Below, one piece after another: positions 15,301 through 27,300 of a DNA stretch of 64,000 nucleotides. The position numbers and the translations under genes are program-made. Below the pieces are notes generated by a model, which worked only from the letters and a program-made list of their open reading frames with translations, made no database searches and had not been told where the DNA came from. Numbering within the stretch: position 1 is the stretch's first letter; every line of letters starts with the position of its first letter. Source of the DNA: Astropecten irregularis. Taxonomy: Eukaryota > Echinodermata > Asteroidea > Paxillosida > Astropectinidae. The stretch covers positions 9,134,614 through 9,198,613 of the forward strand of contig OZ020258.1 in NCBI GenBank assembly GCA_963971285.1, given 5' to 3'.

Positions 15301-18300
15301 CCTTAGCAATGCTGTTAGTTCCTATATATTAATGAAATTAAACAGTTAAAGGTAGTATCATACTTTGGTTTTTGTCAAAGAAATACAGATTCATGGGAAA
15401 AAGTATCAAGACAGATACAGTAACAGTCATCTGTGAAAATTTCAGTTACATACGGTGCCCACTTTTTGAGAAAACGGTGAAAAACAGCCACAGTATTTCT
15501 TACGTCTTTTCTCTGTTATTTTTGATCTTTTAAAAGATCAAAAAGATTTTCGGGCGTTGTTTTAGTCATTTCTGGATAAATACACCATTTCAGGTGGAAA
15601 AGTTTTAACAGTATGTGTCTACCACCACCATTTTCATACCCTGTAAGATATACGCAAATCTGTGAAAATTTATGTTGTTGCTTTTTTACCAAAGTATGAT
15701 ACTACCTTTAAAAAGATCTAGTAAGGATCCATCTATTTTTTGTGCACACAGAAACCAGAGGCGTCGATGATGCTGAACCATGCGGATAGCTCAGGCTGTA
15801 CACCTATGCATTATGCTACAAGGGAAGGTTGTATTAAAGCTGTACAAGGTCTGATGGCATTAGGTGCTACGGTTAACCTTAAGAATAAAGATAAGCAATC
15901 GCCACTACACTTCGCAGCAAGGTAAATAAATTATACAGTCTCGTCAAGTGAATCAAAACGTGCTGTGTGACACGTCTTTTCTCTTGTTTTTAAAGGTTGT
16001 TCATATTTCCTACATGAAGTATCAGTATAGGTATGCTTTGTAACAATGTATGTGAGAATCCACAATTAACCAAAAAGCCGAATGAGATAGAAACATTCGT
16101 ATTAAAATAGTGGTTAAATTATTTCTGACTACAGGGCTGAATTTCACAAAACACTCAAATTAATCTTAAAGGTAATATCATACTTTGGTTTATGTAAAAG
16201 AAATACAGATTCATGGGCAAAAATATCAAGAACGATACACAGTCATTTGTGAAAATGTTAGTTTCATATACGATGCCCACGTTTTGAGAAATCATTGAAA
16301 AACGGCCACAGTATTTCTTAAAGGTAGTATTATACTTCGGTAAGAAACCGAAACAGAAATGTTCACTGATTTACCTTTAACTTACATGGTATGAAGATGG
16401 TGACGGTTGAAATAAACCTTTTATTCTTTTAAGCTTGAAATGCTGTATTTATCCAGAAAAGAGTAAAACCAGTGACCGAAATTGTTTATGATCTTTTAAA
16501 GACCAAAAGAAAAAGAGACAAGACTTAAGAAATACAGCGGCCGTTTTTCACTGTTTTTCCAAATAGTGGGCACCGTATGGGACTGAAAATTTCACAGATG
16601 ATTCTTACTGTATCTTCCGTGATATTTATGCCCATAAATCTGCATTTCTTTGACAAAAAAAGGTATGATATTACCTATAAGGTCAATCTCAGTGCTTCGT
16701 GAAATCTGCCCCAGCTGCAACACACCAGTTCAAATATTATCAAACTGATTCATAAAGACCACTGTATCGCCTTTGTAATTCACTTCCATGCTTTAAAGGG
16801 AGCATATAGGATTTGCAAAGATGTGCGTTTTGGCTGAATTTGGTACTTAAACAGAAGTGAAGGTCTTAAACTTCCTTACAGACGTTGTTTCATGTACCTT
16901 TTTACGCTGTGTTCATCTGGATAGCAGAAATACGGCCGAAATAATCTTGCCCCACTCCGAATCCTTCAGGGTTACACTACGCTTTGGAAATGCTACTAAA
17001 TCGTTCGGACGAACGATCTTTTTAAAAAACATTAAAATAATGTTGATTTCCTTGAAAAACCCAGCATTTGATGAACCAAGATTTCCCATGGTGACTGTTA
17101 GCACTGTTTGCGAACTGTTGAGTCCATGCATTTCTGTCTCAAACTCAATAATTTATTTTGTTGTAGAGGCCTTGCAAATCCTGTACGCTGCCGTTAACAG
17201 CGAAATGGATCTAAAAGAAAAATCGACTCCTTGATTTTGGTTATTTCCGAGATAGCTCGTTTGACCTTCACTGACTGATGTCCTTGCCTACAGCGTTGAC
17301 ATTGGGAAGATATTTTCATATATTTTATTCAGGTACGGCCGATACAACACTTGTAAACAACTCCTGGAGAGTAACATTGGACCCAATATTATCAACGAGA
17401 CGGACAGTGAAGGAATGACTGCTTTACACATTGCGTCCTGGTTCGGCCATTACAGAGTGGTCAAGCTACTCATGTTCAGGGGAGCCTTACTTCACAAGTG
17501 AGTCAAAATGCCTTTAACGAAACCAGGGGCCAATTTTATAAAACTGTTAAGCACAAACATTTGCTAAGCATGACATTTCTGTCTTAATAAAAACAGGGTT
17601 AACAATTAACCAAATGTCCACGTGTTGTGCATCACTTGTGATTGTTCTTTGGCTGTTGTTCGTTGATGACCATGAATATCAAATAGGAATTTTCAATGGT
17701 GGTTTGTTTTATTGGGCGAGACATTTTTGTACTAAGCAAATTTTTGTGCTTAACAGTTTTATAATATTTGCCCCAGGCTTGAGGCAAGGCTTGGTACTTA
17801 TTTCGTTACCGCTATTAGAGGACCCCACAAAACTAAATGAAGGGATTGGGCTACATGACGAAGCCAAAGAAAGGCTCTAGCTTCCATGGGGCGTAGATCA
17901 CGGGGGGGGGGGATAGGGGGCTTGCAACCCCCAGGTTTTCACTTTTTATATATAAAAAACATGATTTTGTGCACAAACGTATATATGGAAGTACGACCCA
18001 GCTACAAGATCAACCCCCCCCCCCCCCACCTTCCAGGTCTAAGGACGTGTCTACACTACTACCAGCTTCGCCATGTATCTCAAGCTCTTCATTTCATTTA
18101 GGACACAAAATGGCGGTAGCATAATAAATCCCAAGCCTATAGCCCCAAGCCCCTTTTCGTAAAGGCCCAAAGTCATGTAGGAAATATTTTTTAATATTAA
18201 TGATTTTTCGTTGGGAAGATAAGGCCTAAAAAAAAAATTGTTGTGTTGCCCTCACGTGGAAAAATTAAAATTTTTGGTCGGTCGGTCGATTTTTTTTTTT

Positions 18301-21300
18301 TTTGTGATTTTTTTTTGGCCGACTTTCAAACGTTTAAGAATAAATACAGGATGTATGGTCACCAGGGCTTATAAATCAACGGTCTTGGGTCGTTTTGAGG
18401 AAACACGCTTTTTTACTGCTAAATCTTACATTTTCTGTCAAAAATGGTGAGTTTTTTAGGACTTTAGGACTCGGAGAAAAAAAAAATCCCGACCCAAAGT
18501 TTTGGCATTTTACGTCGGTCGCGGAGGGCAACACAACAATTTTTTTTAGGCCTAATAATGTGCAAATAAGGTTTTGCCCTTCACTGACCGGTTATTAACC
18601 TACACAAAATTGAAAAGAAAAGGTGAAAATTGAAGTTTTCACCTTTATTTTGCCGTATTGGTCGATTGCCTCAGAATCCTTTGAGTATTTCTAATAATTT
18701 TTTTTTTTAATGGCCATTTTGCGTTTGAGCCTTTATGGGAAATTATTTAGTGGTCTGCACCCTTGTACACTGTAACAAATCTTTACGCGCTTTAGAAATG
18801 GTCCCATGTACAAACCTATTCACGAAGGCGGGGAACTTGACCGCATCTTACTGACTATACCAAAAATAATCAATGACCGTTTCATGTCACAACACATGTT
18901 GGTCAACGCAGGTTCTACGGGCTTGTCTACAAGCGTGTCATGAACCAGTCGTTTGGTATAGTCAGTGACATGCAGTCAAGTTCCCAGGCTCCGTAATATT
19001 TTTTGTACACGGGCTCATTGCTAAAACGCGTGAGATTTTTTTTTTTTAATTTGTGGAAATTGCAACCTCCCAAGTAATTGTAAGTACCACTGAAGTACCA
19101 CTTGTTCATCTTTGATATGACTGTGTAGAAGCCGGCATGTGTTTCTGTAGAATGTTTTGACTTGATTTCAGGCATTTTTGAGGCGATCTGTTTATGATTT
19201 TCATCGCTTAGCGTGAGACGTTAGTGCGAAGGATGAAGTCAACAATTTTTTTTTAATGATTTCTAGCGGCCCAGTTAGTGGTATACTACGTTACCTCATA
19301 CTATTATTCGTTAAAGGGATGCACTCCAAGTCAATTGCCGCCCACGTGTCCACTAAGACCCCGCCCCCATTGGTTATACCATCGTATTTTGAATTATATC
19401 TTACATTTCAAATGATGTTAAAGGTAGTATCATACTTTGGTAAGAAGCCAAACAGAAATATTCACAGATTTACATATAACTTACACGGTATGAGAATGGT
19501 GCTGGTAGAATAATACGTTTTTCCGCCTGAAATGCTGTATTTATCCAGAAATTAGTAAAACAACGACCGAAAATCTTTTTGATCTTTTAAAAGATCAAAA
19601 ATAAAAGAGAAAAGGACTTAAGAAATACTGTGGCTGTTTTTCACTGTTTTCTCAAAGAGTGGGCAACCTATAGGACTGAAATGTTCACAGATGACTGTTA
19701 CTGTATCTTCCTTGATATTTTTGTCCACGAATCCGCATTTCTTTAACAAAAACCAAAGTATGACACTACCTTTAATGTAATCATTACTGCATTTATTTCA
19801 CTGTACATGTATATCAGAGACCACAATGGACGTTCGCCCATGCACCTTGCAGCAATGGAAGACTACACGAACACCATGAGCGTGCTGCATACAGTACACA
19901 GCCACCTACTGAATTGGAAAGACGACGACGGGGTACCAGACCTTATATTTACAATTTGGCTCTGGGTTTTTTTTTTATAAATTTTGAACCCAGTAGAATC
20001 TCATTTTTAAACATGTGAATGTTGCCAATGCAGGTACATTATCAATATAGCATGTGATCAATGATTCATGTCCTGTTTTAACTACTGTATCATTGAAAGT
20101 GAACAAAGACAAATTTACTGGAGTGGGATTCGAACCAGCGACCTGCTGAATACCGTACAGGCGCTTTACCAACTGAGCTTTTTAGCTCTACATTGGTGGT
20201 GTCCCAAATAGTCAATTATCTTTGTTCGACAGGAGGTCGCCGGTTCGAATCCTGCTCTAGTAAATTTTTCTTTGTTCACTTCTCAATTACTCTAATTTCA
20301 GTCAGTTTCCCTTGTGGTTATTTATATGATTTATTATATCAAACATTCTTATCTGTTTATCTGTGCGTTATGAATAGGACACCGCTCTCCACCTTGCCGC
20401 GCTCGAGGGCAAAGCCAATGCCGTCATATTCCTGCTCAATCACGGCGCAGAGATCAGGAGAAATAACAACAATCTAACCATCATGGATGTGACTATAGAA
20501 GCTCAGAATAAAGATGTAGCTCTGGCAATCATTGCACATGAAAGGTATGCTTTGGGTCTCTTTCATTTTACGGGACGGAAAATTGAAATTTCCAGGGTCG
20601 ATTTCACGAAGCCCTGCGATCGATCGTAACTCGAGTTACGAAGGATAACTCATCGTAGGCAGTGGCGTCGCCAAGGGGGGGCCAGGGGGGGCACGTGCCC
20701 CCCCCTGGAAAACCTCGTGCCCCCCTCGTGCCCCCCCCCCCCATTTGAGATTTGGGTTGGCGAAAAAAAATATAATATATATTATTGTAGTGCCCCCCCA
20801 ACAATTGCTAGTGCCCCCCTTGTGCCCCCCCAGACTCAAAAGTCTGGTGACGCCACTGATCGTAGGGGGCCTATCCCACGTAGGACTTCAATGCATCAAA
20901 AGTCCTACGATTGATAGCAAGTTGCGAAGAGTTTGGTGAAATCGACCCCTGTTCTGCTAACCGGTGGCGTATCTAGGTAAAACGGCACCCATAGGCAAGC
21001 GGTAAAGCTGCGCCCCTAATTTCAACTTCTGATGCCAATTAAAAAAAGAAAATCTGACAATTTGAAATTGGAATCTTTCTTTCTTTATTTAAACTTCATC
21101 GGATTAGATGTCCAATAACTTCAACAGTACATCTCCATTTGGTTAAGTTGCGTTTTTTGCGCCCCCTAAAAAGTGGCGCCCGGGGCACATGCCCCTTTTG
21201 TCCCACCCTAGTTACACCACTGCTGCTAATAGAAAAGCAACAAAAGGGGTTGTGCAATTGTATACAATTCTTGTATAGTTTTCCAGTCTTTATACCATTA

Positions 21301-24300
21301 GAAAATGCATAATTTACTTTTTACCATTCTACTTTTCTAACCAAGACCAACAGCAATAGAATTACAGCCAATTATAGGATGGGTATCAAAATAATAAAAG
21401 ACAAAACATAAAAACAAACAAACACTCAGACAGCCCAACAAATCAACAGGTCCCAATTTCATGAAATCCGTTACCGTTAGTAAAAATTCTTTTTACTAAG
21501 CAGACTTATGGTTAGCGTATTTCACTGGAGAGTTTTCTTTTTGGTAAGCAAGGTTTTTCTGCAGAATGCATATGACAGCACGTTAGCAGAAAATAATCAC
21601 GGTTACCCTGAAAATTCTTCGCTAATCGAAAGTCTACCTTACGGATTCCATGAAATACATATCACGCATAGAAGTACCCGTAAGCACAAAACTAGGCCGT
21701 AACGGATTCCATGAAATTTGAAAACAAAAAAGTCGCGTCAATGTACAGACAAATGAAATTATTTCCCCTGGGATATCTATAAAAGAGTATTTACATCAAT
21801 AAAGAAAAAGAATCAACTTTCCCACACCGGGAATCGAACCCGGGCCACGGCGGTGAGAGCGCCGGATCCTAACCACTAGACCATATGGGATGTCTATACT
21901 CGTAATGCAAATTTATACTTTTCCTTCGTATGCTTGCGGACATTAATGTAAAAAATATTGGATTACACGTTTTCGATGACTTTTCTGCTAAAGATGTAAT
22001 TTTTTTCGTGCTTCATAATTGTATTTTGCCAGAAAATTTGTTTCATTTGCAAATGCAGTCTGATTAAATGTGCCCCATTCACTTGTACTGTTAAAGGTAG
22101 TATCATACTTTGGTAAGACACCAAAACAGAAATGTTCACAGATTTACTTATAACTTACAGGGTATAAAGGATGGTGGTGGTAGAAACATGCCATTAATTT
22201 ATTTTCCGCCAGAAATTGTGTATTTATCCAGAAATTAGTAATACAAAGACCGAAAACAGTTTTGATCATGGGGTAAGATGAAAACCCTTCTTTTTTATAA
22301 GAACAATTTTGTTGGGTTTTCGTTATTTTCTCGTAGTGACTAAGACTCAAATTTTCACAGGTTTATTATTTCATGTACATGTTGGATCAGACAAAGTATG
22401 AGAGCTGTTCTGTGACCTTTACAAATCATGTATTATACCTTTAATTGTTATACGTAGATGGCATGAAGTGATGACTCCATGCAAGAACACGAAGCCACAC
22501 ATGCTAGGGCTTGTAGAATACATGCCAGAAGTAGCTTTGGTAAGTCTAGCTATTATGCATGGCCATGTTCATCATATTATATTCACTATTTACACGTTAA
22601 AGGTAGTATAATACTTTGGTTAGAAACCAAAACAGACATGTTCACAGATATAGATTTACGTATTACTTACAGGATATGAAGATGGTGGTAGTAGAAACAT
22701 ACTGTTAAAATTGTTCCGCCTGAAATGCTGTATATATCCAGAAATTAGGAAAACAACGACCGAAATTTGTTTGATCTTTTAAAAGATAAAAAAAAAAAGA
22801 GAAAAGACTTAAGAAATACTGTTGCCGTTTTCCACTGTTTTCTCAAAAGGTGGGCACCGTATGGGACTGAAATTTTCACAGATGACCGTTACTGTATCTT
22901 CCTTGATACTTTTGCCCACGAATCTGTATTTTTTTGACAAAAACCAAAGCATGATAATATTTCCTTTAAACCGTCAACAGACGTACAATATTTATTTCTC
23001 TCAATACTATGTGATAAATAAAACATCATTTTTTTGATCGAAATTCGGGTTATCGTTCCTTGATATCATCTTTAGCGACACCTCTGTATTCATGCATTGT
23101 ATAATTCATATATTGTAATGGAACGGATGTTTACGGGTTTGCGGTTTTAACAAACATCTTTTTCTTCTGAATAATTGTCTTGTATGTACGTCAGGCTGTT
23201 CTAGATCGGTGTGAGGACCAAATTGAGCACAGCCTTCGTCAATGCAGAGCGGTAAAGAATAATTGTTCCATTTTAAATTTCTTTACTTTCCATTCTGAAC
23301 CTCAAGCTAGTGGGATATGTTGGATGTATACGCATAGGATATCAACAGAGATAAATCGGGCAAATCTTTGAATAAAAACGTTGGTCATTTCTGGTGTTTA
23401 AAGGCAGCGTACAGGATTTGCAAGACCTCCCAAAACAGTATTGAGTTTGAGACAGAAAATGGACACGACCGTTTGTAAACAGTGCAAACAGTCACCATGT
23501 GAAATTTTGGTTCATCAGATGCTGGGTTTTTCAAGGAAATCAAGATTTAGAGATCGTTTGTCCGAAGGATTTAGTAGCATTTCGAAAGCGTGGTGTAACC
23601 GTGAAGGATTCGGAGGGGGCAAGATTATTTCTGCCGTATTTCTGCTATCCATATGAACAAAGCGTAAAAATGTACATGAAACAACATCTGTAAGGAAGTT
23701 TAAGACCTTCACGAACTGTTTAAGTACCAAATTTAGCCCAAACGCACATCTTTGCAAATCCTATATGCTCCCTTTAAAGTGGATGTTAAACACTCAACAA
23801 ACCTCGCTTTATTTTGTTATATAGCTACTATCCTTAAATTACTTGACATGAGAAAAAATATGTATCTCACACTGAATACAGAAAGAGAGCCTTTTTGGAT
23901 GATTTTTCTCTCAGCCCGCAAGCTGGTCAATGGGGGCAGCAGACAAATTTATCTGATTTCGTTACGTCAGATGTGGGAGCCTTTTCTTTTGAACAAAAGG
24001 CTCCCATATCTGACGCCACAAAATCACACAGATTTGTCTGCTGCCCCCACCTTGCGGGTTGAGCATGTTGAGAGAAAAATCATCCAAAAAGACTCTCTTT
24101 CTGTCAGTTTCTCATTTCAAGTAATTTAAGGATTATAGTTCTAACAAATAAAGCGAAGTTTGTTGAGTGTTGAACATCCTCATTAAACAACAGGTTAAAA
24201 ACTAATTTCAGGAAAATGTCTCTAACGATTCTCGATTGTTTAATATGCAATTGTTTGTAACTTTGTTAAATGGTAATGTTTTCGTTCAACTTTTCTTGAG

Positions 24301-27300
24301 TAATAATATTGTCTACAATTTCCATTTCATATCTCACAGTACACGTATGACTTCAGATACCTTCAGTGCAGTTCACAAATGCAGCAGAATTTCACTGAAG
24401 GAAAGATGGCCTACGTTCCCCTCCTCGTGTTAAATGTAAGCCGATTGATTTCTTCTCGTTACAAATTGAAACTAAAATATTTTCTTCTATAACTTAAATG
24501 CATCCCTATTGCCAAATAACATTAACGTTTAATCTATTTCGTGAGGAAATGTATCAGACAGGATTGGTAAAGCGACACGACATCATCTGAAACAGCAGAA
24601 AGCCATTCCACTTCTTACACCAAGTTATAAGGGAATTAAACGGCGAGGTTTTCTAATAGCGCCATCAAGTTTATTTTTCTGTTGCTGTTTTTTTCTGAAA
24701 TTAAGGGCCTTTAAGAAACCAGGCATGAGGCTAGGCTTATGACATAAATTTCGCTATCGCCATTTGAGAACCACAAAACGACATGAAGTAATTGGTACAC
24801 CGTTACGAAGCCAAAGAAAGGCCCCAGCTTCGTCATGTACCTCAAGCCCTTCATTTAATTAAGGACAAAAAATGGCGGTGGCAAAATAAATTGCAAAATT
24901 ATTTGTGTGATTATGTTGACTTGCAGACGATGGTGAAATTCAATCGGATCAAACTGCTTTCCCATCCAGTGTGTGTTAACTACTTATCAATGAAATGGTA
25001 AGTTTCGTATTGTATTTAAATAAAATTTCCACTCGTGCTTTACAAAATGTTGTATTGAGTAATAAGTCGTTTAGTATTCATTCACCAACACGTATTCATT
25101 TAGGCCGTGTCCGAAACGGGCTTCCAGAAAAACGGCTAGGTCTATTGTCTAGGTGTGAGTTCACCACATTATTTCCAATGGAGCGAAGACCTAGACCTTG
25201 CTCTAGACAACAGATTCGGATGCAGTCTGAAAAAGGACAACAGAAATTCAAGCGGTTGCAAAAATAATGGTGCTCCATCAAGAGTTTACAACGCGTTGGC
25301 CAATCACAAAGCAAGGAATCTGTCGACTCTTCTTTCCAGGGTCATTTTCCAAACCCCGGATGCGGCTCAGGCTCCGGCTTCGTCTCTGTCATCCATATGC
25401 TGAAAATATAGGTTGTGGTTTTTCATTGAAGTTGAAACTCTGTTTTCTTTTTCAAACCAGAGAATCTACTTCCGAACCGCAGCCAAATCCCTTTATTTTG
25501 ATACCCGTTATTTTAGAATGGAATCACAAAACGGAGCTGGAGCCGAGGTTTGGAAAACGCCCACATTTGCGCATTTTCTCAACAAATTCCCTGAATTGTG
25601 ATTGGCCAACGCGTTGCAAACTCTTGGTGACGCACCTTTTTGAAAATGCCCGATTTAGGAAAAGAGAAAAGAAAGTTTATAGGAGTATTGTGCCATGGTG
25701 ATTCCCTTTCTGGATTTGGGGGTTAATTTCTTCTCTACAGGAATGCCTACGGACGCACCTATCACATGTTGAACATCTTGCTGTACCTATTTTTCTTGGC
25801 CTTTCTGACTCTGTTCACGTGTAACACGCTACCATTACTAAATAGTCACCAGAGAAACAGGTCATGTGATGAAGATGAATACTCTGAACACGGAGAAGAG
25901 GTACGTACATTTTCATGCAAAATGACACAGAAATGGTACCAAAAAAATCGCGCCAAAATAATTTAGTAGGGAAGTAAATAAGTCCCGTTCAGCGTCCGAT
26001 GAACACTGTACACGGTGAACAAGCACGAGGACTAGCATGATTTTAAGGGAGGATATATAAGGATTTGCAAAGATGTGCGTTTCGGCTGAATTTGGTACTT
26101 AAACAGAAGTGAATGTCTTAAAATTCCTTACAGACGTTGTTTCATGTACCTTTTTACGCTTTGTTCATCTGGATAGCAGAAATACGGCCGAAATAATCTT
26201 GTCCCCCCTCCGAATTCTTCACGGTTACGCCACTAAATCTTGATTTCCTTGAAAAACCCAGCATCTGATGAACCAATATTTACCACTGTGGTGACCGTTC
26301 TTACCGATGTGTTACCGTTCTTACCGATGTGCTACCGTTCTTACCAATGTGAAACCGATCTTACCGATGTGAAACCGTTCTTACCGATGTGCTACCGTTC
26401 TTACCAATGTGCTACCGTTCTTACCGATGTCAAACCGTTCTTACCAAATGTATGCTCCGGTATCGCTCCGGTGAGTGAGATCGGACATCGCAGTATCCAG
26501 CTCTTCAGTTGCCTGATGAAGGCCAGCAGTTCCAGCAGGCGAAATATCGCTACCAGCAACACGACATCGCGTCACTTTGATCACCTTTTTTCCTTATAAA
26601 GTGAATGTTATAATTACAAATGGGGTATTAGGGAGAAACGTTGCATCTAAAAGTGGACATTAGGGAGACATCGGGACTTAGGGAGACTTTAAAAGGTACC
26701 AGCTACACTTTAAAGACATATTTGTGATGTCCATATTTTAATAGAAGACAGAGAATGCTCTCAATGTGAACATATGTCCATTTCAAGTTCATTGGTTTGG
26801 AGGATTTTTAGAAATAGGTACGTAAAGTTTGTGCACAACCCTATGGGAAAGTCTCCCTAAGGTCCCCTCCTCGGTTATGGTTATGTTATTAATAATATTA
26901 TATTGACCTCGACTAAAATTAGTCAACAAGCACTTAACAATGTTTCATCTTATCTTATTTCAGCCTCCCCTGATACATCTAGCAACAACATGGATACTTC
27001 TTATTTATGCTGTACTCAGCATCATCAAAGAAATAATACAGATGCTGCAACAGGTAAAAAGATATGGGATATAATACACAGTAATTCGAACACACGATGT
27101 TGAACAAAATCCTTCAATTTTTTCTTCATTTAATTCTATTCGAACATTGTCATGTAAATGGTATAGCCTACGCCCCGAGCAGACTGTAACCACAGTTATG
27201 TAAGCTATTTTGGCTACGCTCGAGCACATTGTATTATTGCATTAATTAAGGCACTCAATGAATATAAGGGCCGCCGCACACGAGAGCTATCTTCCAAGCA

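Noticed and set aside
24927..25701. 144-codon frame overlapping the TRPA1 exon region
   Set aside because: It is within the foldback at 25269-25636 and in the TRPA1 intron.
26291..26450. CRISPR-like array
   Set aside because: Eukaryotic DNA, contiguous 20-bp units without spacers.
26240..26599. 119-codon frame with repeated FLPMCYRSYQC units
   Set aside because: Translation of a 20-bp minisatellite; no splice or expression sign.
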